Assembly: GCA_018003515.1 (NCBI GenBank) | Contig: JAGNDO010000018.1 | Location: forward strand, 1 to 64,000 | Source: Caldilineaceae bacterium | GTDB taxonomy: Bacteria; Chloroflexota; Anaerolineae; Caldilineales; Caldilineaceae | DNA: 64,000 nucleotides | Reading direction: 5' to 3' | In this document: positions 25,876-33,180 of the stretch, piece after piece | Position numbering within the stretch: the stretch's first letter is position 1 | Layout of the letters: each line of letters opens with the position of its first letter | Notes under the pieces: model-generated | What the model was told of the DNA's origin: nothing | The model's database searches: none | What the model saw: the letters and a program-made list of their open reading frames with translations, nothing else | Position numbers and translations under genes: made by a program

Positions 25876-26901
25876 CTACTTCACCACATCCTTGCGCACA
25901 CAGAACGTCATCCGCTCCGATCTGATCCCCAACTTCTCCATCTCGTACGCCAGGACCGGGGGAAGACCGTCCGACAGGGGGCGCGGCACCCAGCCCAGCT
26001 CTCGGCGGGCTTTGGCGTTGCTGGCGGTGTAGGTGGCCCCGGCCATGACCCGCAGACTTTCGGGGTGGTAGCTGGTGGGCAGGGGCAGGATCTTGCTGAC
26101 CGGCTGCATAGACGCCGCCATGAGGCGCATGAGGCCGGGACCGGGGCGCACCGCCGGCGCGGGGATGCCGGTGACGCTGGCGGCGTAGTCCAGCACGGCC
26201 TCGAAGGTGTGAACCGGCCCGCCCAGGATGTAGCTTTGGCCGGGCACGCCCTTTTGCATAGCCAACAGGTGGCCCCGGGCCGTGTCCTCCACCGTGGCCC
26301 AGCAGAAGGCGGCTTTTTTGGGGGCCACGGGCAGCTTTTTGCGCAGATAGTCCCGCACGGCGTCGCCCATGCTGCTGGTGTCGTCCGGCCCGTAGACCAC
26401 GCCGGGCTGGACGATGACCAGGGGCAGCCCGTTCTGGATCAGGGGGTCGGCCACGCCATAGTGGGCCAGCCATTTGGTGCGGTCATATTCGCTGAGCCAG
26501 GGGCCGTTGTGGCGGAAGGATTCGTCCACCAGCCGCCCGCCCGTGTCCCCAAAGACGGCGATGGTGCTGGTGTAGACGCCCTTGGGGATGGCCAACTCCT
26601 GCATCAGGTCCAGCACGTTGCGGGTGCCTTGGACGTTGATACGCTCGGCCATGCTGCGGTCCCGGACGCCCACTTCGTACCAGGCGGCCATGTGGAAGAT
26701 GCCGTCCACGCCGGTCATAGGGCCGCGCAGGGAGGCTTTGTCCGTGATGTCGCCGGGGGCGATCTCCACGCCCAGTTCGACGAGCTTGCCCGCCTTTTTG
26801 GGCGAGCGGACCAGGGCGATCACGTCGTGGCCCGCGGCCCGCAGTTGACGGGTGACTTCCCCGCCGATGAAACCGGTGGCTCCGGTGATGAAGTAGCGCA
26901 T
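25876..26901 (-). CDS. NAD-dependent epimerase/dehydratase family (extended SDR)
   Basis: A 341-residue Rossmann-fold protein: the N-terminal TGATGFIGG cofactor loop, a D-I-T segment after the second strand, Ser in YTSTIAVFG and the YxxxK pair in SEYDRTKW. The substrate-binding part is C-terminal. Members act on nucleotide sugars, dihydroflavonols or steroid-like alcohols; this one is closest to dihydroflavonol-4-reductase-like SDRs. A weak GGAG lies upstream. Confidence 0.88.
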   Translation of the reverse strand: MRYFITGATGFIGGEVTRQLRAAGHDVIALVRSPKKAGKLVELGVEIAPGDITDKASLRGPMTGVDGIFHMAAWYEVGVRDRSMAERINVQGTRNVLDLMQELAIPKGVYTSTIAVFGDTGGRLVDESFRHNGPWLSEYDRTKWLAHYGVADPLIQNGLPLVIVQPGVVYGPDDTSSMGDAVRDYLRKKLPVAPKKAAFCWATVEDTARGHLLAMQKGVPGQSYILGGPVHTFEAVLDYAASVTGIPAPAVRPGPGLMRLMAASMQPVSKILPLPTSYHPESLRVMAGATYTASNAKARRELGWVPRPLSDGLPPVLAYEMEKLGIRSERMTFCVRKDVVK

Positions 26902-26939
26902 GGGGCGAATCTCCGAATGGCGAATGGCGAATGGCGAGT
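26902..26939. repeat. AATGGCG-word tandem repeat
   Basis: Three or more copies of the 7-base word AATGGCG between the SDR start and the formyltransferase end, matching the word used at 52508-52568. Confidence 0.6.
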
Positions 26940-27851
26940 TTATGTCAGGTTGGCTTCCAGCACGCCGGGGGAGAATTGAACCCGAACTCGGTAATCCTCG
27001 ATCCGCCCAGCACTGTCCAACTGTTCGATTTCATTGTACGCCAAGGCGCGGGTGAGGGACAAGGTTTGGCCGTCGATTTCCACGGCGAAGGGGACGCCCC
27101 ACTCCGCGGCCCCGCGCATGAAGTTGAAGGCGCGGCGGGCGGACCAGGTTGGGTCCAGGCGGAAGTCGGCGAGTTGAGGGTGGGGGTTGGCCCAGCCGCC
27201 TTCGGGCTGGGGACGGGGGGTGATCGTGTCATCGGCCAGGCCGTCCAGGGCGCGGACCAACAGTTCGCCGCCCAGGGCCGCGGCCAGACGGTCAACTTCG
27301 GGGCCGGTGAGACCGTCGGCCAGGGTGAGGGGGGCTTGGGCCAGGATGGGGCCGGTGTCCATGCCGGCGTCCACACGGTGGATGGTGACGCCGGTCTCGG
27401 TCACGCCGTCTCGGAAGGTCCAGAAAAGGGGCGACGGTCCCCGATAGGCGGGGAGCAGGGAGGGGTGGACGTTGAGAAAACCCAGTCGGGGGGCGCTGCG
27501 CAGGGGGTCTCGAATCAGATGGTTGAAGCAAGCGATGCAGCCCACATCCGCCCCCAGGTTGTGGACGAGATCCGCCACATGCCGGGCTGACGGGTCGTGA
27601 ACGCGATAAAGGTCAATCCCGTTTTCCCAAGCCAGATCCATGATGGTTCGGTTGCGAAAAGAGGGAAGCAGGGGCAGATCGCCGGCAGGGGCGGTCGGGG
27701 GCAGGGGGATCAGGGCTGGGGTGTCCCGGCGGTTCCCGGCGACGAGGACAGCAGCCACGGTGTGGCGGCTGCGGATGAGGGCGGCCAGGGGCAGCATGGA
27801 AAATGGGCCGGTCATGCCAAGGTAGACGATGCGTAGGGGTGGAGAGGACAT
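26940..27851 (-). CDS. Formyltransferase family protein (methionyl-tRNA formyltransferase-like)
   Basis: A 303-residue protein with the formyl-transfer domain of Fmt/PurN: catalytic N127-V-H129 in NVHPSLLPAYRG and D165 in DAGMDTGPIL. The C-terminal 100 residues are like the Fmt C-terminal barrel but shorter and diverged (RAFNFMRG). It may be a second Fmt or act on amino-sugar nucleotides; the context (SDR gene next to it) fits the latter. It is cytoplasmic and uses 10-formyltetrahydrofolate. Confidence 0.85.
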   Translation of the reverse strand: MSSPPLRIVYLGMTGPFSMLPLAALIRSRHTVAAVLVAGNRRDTPALIPLPPTAPAGDLPLLPSFRNRTIMDLAWENGIDLYRVHDPSARHVADLVHNLGADVGCIACFNHLIRDPLRSAPRLGFLNVHPSLLPAYRGPSPLFWTFRDGVTETGVTIHRVDAGMDTGPILAQAPLTLADGLTGPEVDRLAAALGGELLVRALDGLADDTITPRPQPEGGWANPHPQLADFRLDPTWSARRAFNFMRGAAEWGVPFAVEIDGQTLSLTRALAYNEIEQLDSAGRIEDYRVRVQFSPGVLEANLT

Positions 27852-27855
27852 GGGT

Positions 27856-27884
27856 TTGGTTTCTGTGGGCAGGGGGGCTATAAT
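27856..27884 (+). promoter_or_regulatory. Candidate promoter of the YggX gene
   Basis: TTGGTT (27856-27861), a 17-base spacer and TATAAT (27879-27884). The predicted leader of about 108 bases carries the CGCAGAG stem-loop at 27904-27973. Confidence 0.5.
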
Positions 27885-27903
27885 CGAGATGGAACAGCAA
27901 GCA

Positions 27904-27973
27904 AACCGCAGAGAGCGCTGAGGTTCTCTATTTTTCTCTGCGAATCTCTGCGAACTCCGCGTTCTCTGCGGTT
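27904..27973 (+). promoter_or_regulatory. CGCAGAG stem-loop in the YggX leader
   Basis: The words AACCGCAGAGAGCGC and GCGTTCTCTGCGGTT pair across the leader and the right arm is followed by AATTTTTTT. This could act as an attenuator or be a mobile hairpin; related stem-loops occur at 42356 and 58239. Confidence 0.5.
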
Positions 27974-27998
27974 AATTTTTTTCTGAAAGGACCAGATC

Positions 27999-28313
27999 AT
28001 GGCACGGATGGTGCAGTGTGCGAAATTGGGTCGGGAGTTGCCGGGCATGGACAAAGCGCCCTTCAAGAGCGAGTTGGGCCAGCGGGTCTTTGAGAACGTC
28101 TCCAAGCAGGCGTGGGGGCTGTGGATGGAACAGTCGATTGTGCTGATCAACCACTATGGGCTGAATTTGGCGGATCCCCGGGCCCACGAGTTCATCATGG
28201 AGCAGATGGAAGAGTTCTTCTTCGGCGTGGGCGCCCAAATGCCCGAAGGCTGGACCCCCGAAGGCGCGGCCCCGGCCAAGGGTGCGCCGAGTAAGGGAGC
28301 GCCTAGTAAGTGA
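27999..28313 (+). CDS. Fe(2+)-trafficking protein YggX family
   Basis: A 104-residue protein with the YggX core over residues 1-88: MxRxVxCxKLGREL, ELGxRVxENVSKxAWxxW, LINxxxLNLADxRAxEF and EQMEEFFFG. The enterobacterial protein protects iron-sulfur clusters from oxidative damage. The Cys at position 7 is conserved. The extra C-terminus ends with two KGAPS repeats. AAAGGA lies before the ATG. Confidence 0.88.
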   Translation: MARMVQCAKLGRELPGMDKAPFKSELGQRVFENVSKQAWGLWMEQSIVLINHYGLNLADPRAHEFIMEQMEEFFFGVGAQMPEGWTPEGAAPAKGAPSKGAPSK

Positions 28314-28317
28314 GCGG

Positions 28318-28380
28318 GTGAGGGGGTGAAGGGGTGACTGTTTTCCCTACCTTTTGTCACCCTTTCACCCCCTCACCCCT
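28318..28380. terminator. GTGAAGGGG-word bidirectional terminator
   Basis: Words GGGTGAGGGGGTGAAGGGG on the left pair with CCCCTTCACCC/CCCCTCACCC-type words on the right around a T-rich loop, between the convergent YggX and ATP-grasp genes. Confidence 0.6.
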
Positions 28381-29640
28381 TCACCCAAACCCCAGCACAA
28401 ACTCCGGGACGATGGTGAAGCGGAGGTGGGCGTGGGCGGTGCGGAGGGCGGCTTCGACGTCGGCGGGGGTTGTGTCTTGGGCGAAGATGAAGCCTAGGTA
28501 GGCGTCCCCGGCGGGCAGGGGGGTGATGGAATAGTTGAGCGGGGCCGTGATCTGGATCTCTGTGATGCCGGGCACGGCTTCTGCTTTGTCTACGCCCGTC
28601 ACCTTTTTGAGGATGCCCGCTTCGGGAATGGGGATCATCATCACCCCGCGGGCCTCCCCCACCCGTTGCCAGGAGTCGATGGGCAACCCCACGGCTTGGC
28701 GCAGGATCAGTTCTTCCAAGGGCGCGTCCACGCCAAATTGCAGGGTCTTGGAACAGAGACCGCCGATGGATCGGCCCGCGACTTCGACAATCCACGCACC
28801 GGCTTCGTTGATGCGCAGCTCGGCGTGGACCGGGCCGACCTGCAAGCCCAGAGCCGCTGCCGCGTCCGCCGTGGTTTTGGCGATGGCGTCTTGGGTGGCT
28901 TGGGGCAGGCGGGACGGGGTGATGTATAGCGTTTCCTCGAAAAAGGGGCCTTCCAGGGGGTCGGGCTTGTCGAAGAGAGCCAGGATGGTCAGCTTGCCCC
29001 GATCCAAAATCCCCTCAACCGCCACCTCCACGCCGGGGATATATTCCTCGACCAAATAGGGGACCGGTTTGGCGTCGGGCTGGTCCCCGGTCAGGATACT
29101 TTGCACCCATTGCACGGCGTTGGCAAACTCGCCGGGATCGTTGGCCCGAATCACCCCTCGGCTGCCGTTGAGTGTGAGGGGTTTGACCACGCAGGGATAG
29201 GCCACAGTTTGGGCCACGGCGAAGCGATCCTGGTCCGTGGTGAAGCGTTGAAATTGGGGGCAGGGCACCCCGGCCTGGGCCAAGGCCGTGCGCATGGTGA
29301 ACTTGTCCCGGGCCGCCAAGGCCGCGGCGGGGGCGTTGTGGGCCAAGCCCAGGGCCAGGCTGGCCTGGGCCGCCAAAAGGCTGCCCTTGTCATCCACGGC
29401 GATGATGGCGTCCAGGGGGCGATCCTGGGCATAGGCGATGATGGCCGCGGTGGCCCCCTCCGTGTCATTGAAGTTGATGCCCAGGGGATAGTCCCAATAT
29501 TCGGCCAGGGCTTTGTCCATGTCCACGCCCATGACGGCTTGGATACCGGCCCGTTGGGCGGCTTGGAGAAAAGGCTGGGCGCGGTAGGTGTGGGCGTGGA
29601 TCAGGAGGAGGGCGCGTTTGGGGTCGTGGGTGGTGGTCAT
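28381..29640 (-). CDS. ATP-grasp domain protein (amino-acid ligase/carboxylase-like)
   Basis: A 419-residue protein with the ATP-grasp fold: N-terminal Rossmann-like part (ALLLIHAHTYRAQPFLQAAQRAG), ATP lid with VVKPLTLNGSRGV, VEEYIPGVEVAVEG for adenine/Mg binding and ELRINEAGAWIVEVAGRSIGG as the metal-binding end. This is closest to carnosine-synthase/bacilysin-ligase-like and biotin-carboxylase-like members, which join a carboxylate to an amine through an acyl-phosphate. The substrate is unknown. The start overlaps the hepT stop by four bases. Confidence 0.85.
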   Translation of the reverse strand: MTTTHDPKRALLLIHAHTYRAQPFLQAAQRAGIQAVMGVDMDKALAEYWDYPLGINFNDTEGATAAIIAYAQDRPLDAIIAVDDKGSLLAAQASLALGLAHNAPAAALAARDKFTMRTALAQAGVPCPQFQRFTTDQDRFAVAQTVAYPCVVKPLTLNGSRGVIRANDPGEFANAVQWVQSILTGDQPDAKPVPYLVEEYIPGVEVAVEGILDRGKLTILALFDKPDPLEGPFFEETLYITPSRLPQATQDAIAKTTADAAAALGLQVGPVHAELRINEAGAWIVEVAGRSIGGLCSKTLQFGVDAPLEELILRQAVGLPIDSWQRVGEARGVMMIPIPEAGILKKVTGVDKAEAVPGITEIQITAPLNYSITPLPAGDAYLGFIFAQDTTPADVEAALRTAHAHLRFTIVPEFVLGFG

Positions 29641-29978
29641 TCGAGTTCGCTCAAAATGTGCTGAATTTCGTCATGCAGGTCAGGAATGTGATTGACAACG
29701 ACATCCCAGACCAGTTCGTAGTCGACACCCATGTATCCATGAATCAGGCGATCTCGCATACCGGCCATGCTGCGCCAATCTACATCCGGGTGTGCCTCTC
29801 GAAATTCGGCAGATAAGTTTTTGGTAGCTTCACCGATGATTTCCAGGCTCCGTACGAACGCTCGCTTTCGCGTGGCGTCTTTCAAGAAACGGCCTTCAAT
29901 CAACCCTTGGCGCGCCGCCATAAGGTATTCCGTTTCATCCAGAATATGGTGAAGATATTCATTGGGCGAGGGCGACAT
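29637..29978 (-). CDS. hepT: HepT-like toxin (HEPN, DUF86)
   Basis: A 113-residue all-helical HEPN protein. The catalytic-type motif R75-x4-H80-x-Y82 is in MRDRLIHGY, as in HepT ribonucleases. It is the toxin of a type VII pair: the partner MntA polyadenylates the HepT tyrosine and inactivates it. The gene overlaps mntA by 20 bases and the ATP-grasp start by four, so all three are co-transcribed. Confidence 0.9.
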   Translation of the reverse strand: MSPSPNEYLHHILDETEYLMAARQGLIEGRFLKDATRKRAFVRSLEIIGEATKNLSAEFREAHPDVDWRSMAGMRDRLIHGYMGVDYELVWDVVVNHIPDLHDEIQHILSELE

Positions 29979-30276
29979 ATTCTACCTCACTCAGAATCTT
30001 TGGGCCGATATGGGGACTGAGAGATTCCAATGTTAACAGGTCGACCGGACGTCCCAGCGTCTCCTCCAAAAGATTGGCCAATCGCATGAAAGCAGCATAA
30101 TTCTTGCGGCCTGCTTCAAACTCGACCAGCAGATCGACATCGCTCTCGTTGTTTTGCTCATGGCGACCAAACGAACCAAATAAACCCAGCCGACGCACGC
30201 CAATTGCTTGGATATCCTGGCTGCGCTGCTCGATCAAATATAGGACGTTGCTTTTTGTTTGGACGGAAACGGTCAT
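29959..30276 (-). CDS. mntA: MntA-like nucleotidyltransferase antitoxin
   Basis: A 105-residue minimal nucleotidyltransferase with G34-S35-FG(10)D46-V-D48 (GSX10DXD) and LLVEF. It pairs with HepT as an antitoxin that AMPylates the toxin. TGGAGT precedes the ATG at 30276; the frame stays open upstream but lacks a ribosome site. Confidence 0.9.
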   Translation of the reverse strand: MTVSVQTKSNVLYLIEQRSQDIQAIGVRRLGLFGSFGRHEQNNESDVDLLVEFEAGRKNYAAFMRLANLLEETLGRPVDLLTLESLSPHIGPKILSEVEYVALAQ

Positions 30277-30412
30277 GATTACTCCATCTATTCTGAACTG
30301 GCGCCAAAATCGTCTTCTTTGCCTGAGGCTATTGTAGCACAATATAACCCATGTTGGCGCACCGCCTTAAACCGTGGTAATGTGAAATCAGCCCCATCCG
30401 CCGCTACTCATT

Positions 30413-30447
30413 TTTAATTTTCAATTTTCAACTCTCAATTTTCAATT
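30413..30447. repeat. AATTTTC-word tandem repeat
   Basis: Four to five copies of the 7-base word AATTTTC upstream of the first subtilase gene; the complementary words occur at 56357-56392. Confidence 0.55.
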
Positions 30448-30465
30448 CGTTCACCACCCAATCCT

Positions 30466-33180
30466 ATGAACCCCAAACCCGCCTCTCCACTTACCCGCAT
30501 CGCCCTCCCCCTCCTGGGGACCGCGCTGATCCTGCTTCTGCTCCAAACCCTGGCCCCGCCCACCCTGGGGACCGTGTGGGCCGCCCTGCGCCCGGCCCCG
30601 GTCAGCCCGGCCCTGGCCCAAGCATTGGCCGCGGCCCCAGCGGGGGAAACGGTCTCCTTTTTGGTGGTGCTGGATGCCCAGATTGACCCCGTCGCTCTCC
30701 TGGCCGAGCAGGGGTTGACGAACGCCCCCCCCGCGGACCGGGGCGCTGCCCTCTACGCCGCCCTCACCGCCACGGCCCGGGCCGAACAGGCGGATCTGCG
30801 GACGTGGCTGGACAAGCGAAACATTCCCCACCAGGATTTCTACATTGTCAACATGATCGAAGTCCAGGGCGATGCGGCCCTGGCCGAGAGTCTGCGCCGC
30901 CGCCCGGAGGTGGCCCGATTGGCCGCCAACCCGACCATCCGCCAAGCCCAGCCCCAGCCGGAACCAACGCCTTTCGGCTTATTTGGCGACCAGATTGGCA
31001 GTGCCAACCTGCCCTGGGGACTCACCTTCACCCACGCCGACCAGGTGTGGGCCTTGGGCAACGAAGGTCAGGGCATCGTGATCGCCAGCCAGGACACGGG
31101 GGTGCAGTGGGATCACCCGGCCTTGATCGGCCACTATCGGGGCTGGGACGCGAACACGTCCACGGCGAGCCATGCGTACAATTGGCTGGACGCCTGGCCC
31201 AATGACCCCGACCGGCCCGCCAATTGCAGCCCGGATCCCCAGGTGCCCTGCGACGACTATGGCCACGGCACCCACACCGTGGGCACCTTGGTGGGCGAAG
31301 CCCCGGTTGACACAGGCGGCTATGACCGGGTGGGCATGGCTCCCCAAGCCCAGTGGATGGGCTGCCGCAACATGGACAACGGCAACGGCACCCCGGCCAG
31401 CTACACGGCCTGCTTTGAGTTCTTCCTGGCCCCCTATCCCCAAGGTGGCAACCCGGCCACGGAGGGCAACCCGGCCCTGGCCCCCAATATCATCAACAAC
31501 TCGTGGACCTGCCCGGCCTCCGAAGGCTGTGACGCCGATTCCCTGCGCCAGATCACGGCCATCATGCGGGCCGCGGGGCAGATGGTGGTGGCCGCGGCCG
31601 GCAACAGCGGATCAAGCTGCTCCAGCGTCTCCAGCCCCATCGCCATCTACGACGAAGTCTTCACCGTGGGCAACCACGCCAGCACCGGAACCATCGCCGG
31701 TAGCAGCAGCCGGGGACCGGTCACCGCGGACGGCAGCGGACGCAGGAAGCCGGATATCGCCGCACCGGGAAGCGGCGTCTATTCTACCACGCCCACGGAT
31801 AGCTATGGCACCAGCTCCGGCACCAGCATGGCCTCGCCCCATGTGGCCGGGGCCGTGGCCCTGCTCTGGTCCGCAGTCCCCAGCCTGATCGGCGACATCG
31901 AGCGCACAGAGCAGGTGCTGATCAAGTCGGCCACCCAAGTCATGGACGGCCAGTGCGACGGCGCGGCGGTCTCCCCCAACAACGTCTACGGTTACGGGCG
32001 GCTGGATGTCTACGCCGCCGTGATCCTGGCCTCTAATCTAGCCTCAAATCCGGCCACTCTTACAGTAACTGTACAGGATTGGACCGGCACGCCCGTGGAC
32101 ACAGCTATCGCCACGGCCACGGAACAGACCACAAACAAAGTCTACACCGCTACCACCGGGATCGACGGTGTGGCAACCATCGTCCTCGTTTACAGTGGCA
32201 ACTATACCGTTAGTGCCCAAAAAGAAAACATGGGCTTCCCGGCCACCACCATAGGAGTGGCCGAAGGCGTGTCGGTTGGCATCACAATCCAGGCCAACGT
32301 GCCGACGCCGACGCCGACACCCACCCCCACGCCTAGCATGACACCGACAGCGACACCAACATTCACGCCTACGATCTGCCCCCAGGCCACCGCCGAACCC
32401 CTGTGGGTGGACCCCGTGATCAGCCCCACAACACTACTTACCCAAACCCTGACGGTCTATTTGGGCAACGGTGAGGCCATTACTGTCACCAGTCTATCCG
32501 GGGTCTTTACCGCCACAGGCAGCTTTGGGGCCGGAGCCAACCCAGCCCGCATTAACGTTGATCTACTGGCCGACATAGTCCACGATCTCACGGTCAGCGG
32601 ACGGGTGCGCCAGACTGGTCAAGGCGGCTGCGAATATGGCGGCTACACCCTTTCCACCACCCAAGACCGCAACGGGAATGCTTTACGCATTGAACAGCAG
32701 ATACCAACGCCAACGCCCGCGCCGACCTCGACATCAACTCCAACGCCGACTGTCACGCCAACGCCGACTGTCACGCCAACAGCGACGCCCACACCCACGC
32801 CCACCATCTGCCCCCAAGCCACCCAGGAACCCCTGTGGGTGGACCCGGTGATCAGCCCCACCACCCTGCTCACCCAGACCCTGGCCGTCTATTTGGGCAA
32901 CGGCGAAGCCATCACCCTCACCAGCCCGTCCGGGGTCTTCACGGCCACGGGCAGCTTTGACGCCAGCGCCAACCCCGCCCGCATCACCGTGGATCTGCTG
33001 CCCGACACGGTCCACGACCTCATGGTCAGCGGCCGGGTGCGCCAGACCACCACCGGCGGCTGCGACTTTGGCGGCTACACCCTTTCCACCACCCAAGACC
33101 GCAACGGCGACCCCTTGCGCATCGAGCAACGGCTTCTGCGCATCTTCTTGCCCTTTCTTTTGAAGGAAAAGAACGAATGA
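30466..33180 (+). CDS. Secreted S8 subtilase with duplicated C-terminal domain
   Basis: A 904-residue subtilisin-like serine protease. An N-terminal helix (residues 10-30) serves as signal or anchor, then an inhibitor-I9-like propeptide (about 50-150). The protease has Asp210 (SQDTGV), His267 (HGTHTVG), the oxyanion Asn (NNSW) and Ser454 (GTSMASPHVAG). After a carboxypeptidase-like domain (about 525-610), two copies of a 110-residue domain follow at about 637-745 and 782-890. Each begins ICPQAT.EPLWVDPVISPTTLLTQTL and follows a Thr/Pro linker. The end is RIFLPFLLKEKNE. The next gene overlaps it by 4 bases. Confidence 0.92.
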   Translation: MNPKPASPLTRIALPLLGTALILLLLQTLAPPTLGTVWAALRPAPVSPALAQALAAAPAGETVSFLVVLDAQIDPVALLAEQGLTNAPPADRGAALYAALTATARAEQADLRTWLDKRNIPHQDFYIVNMIEVQGDAALAESLRRRPEVARLAANPTIRQAQPQPEPTPFGLFGDQIGSANLPWGLTFTHADQVWALGNEGQGIVIASQDTGVQWDHPALIGHYRGWDANTSTASHAYNWLDAWPNDPDRPANCSPDPQVPCDDYGHGTHTVGTLVGEAPVDTGGYDRVGMAPQAQWMGCRNMDNGNGTPASYTACFEFFLAPYPQGGNPATEGNPALAPNIINNSWTCPASEGCDADSLRQITAIMRAAGQMVVAAAGNSGSSCSSVSSPIAIYDEVFTVGNHASTGTIAGSSSRGPVTADGSGRRKPDIAAPGSGVYSTTPTDSYGTSSGTSMASPHVAGAVALLWSAVPSLIGDIERTEQVLIKSATQVMDGQCDGAAVSPNNVYGYGRLDVYAAVILASNLASNPATLTVTVQDWTGTPVDTAIATATEQTTNKVYTATTGIDGVATIVLVYSGNYTVSAQKENMGFPATTIGVAEGVSVGITIQANVPTPTPTPTPTPSMTPTATPTFTPTICPQATAEPLWVDPVISPTTLLTQTLTVYLGNGEAITVTSLSGVFTATGSFGAGANPARINVDLLADIVHDLTVSGRVRQTGQGGCEYGGYTLSTTQDRNGNALRIEQQIPTPTPAPTSTSTPTPTVTPTPTVTPTATPTPTPTICPQATQEPLWVDPVISPTTLLTQTLAVYLGNGEAITLTSPSGVFTATGSFDASANPARITVDLLPDTVHDLMVSGRVRQTTTGGCDFGGYTLSTTQDRNGDPLRIEQRLLRIFLPFLLKEKNE

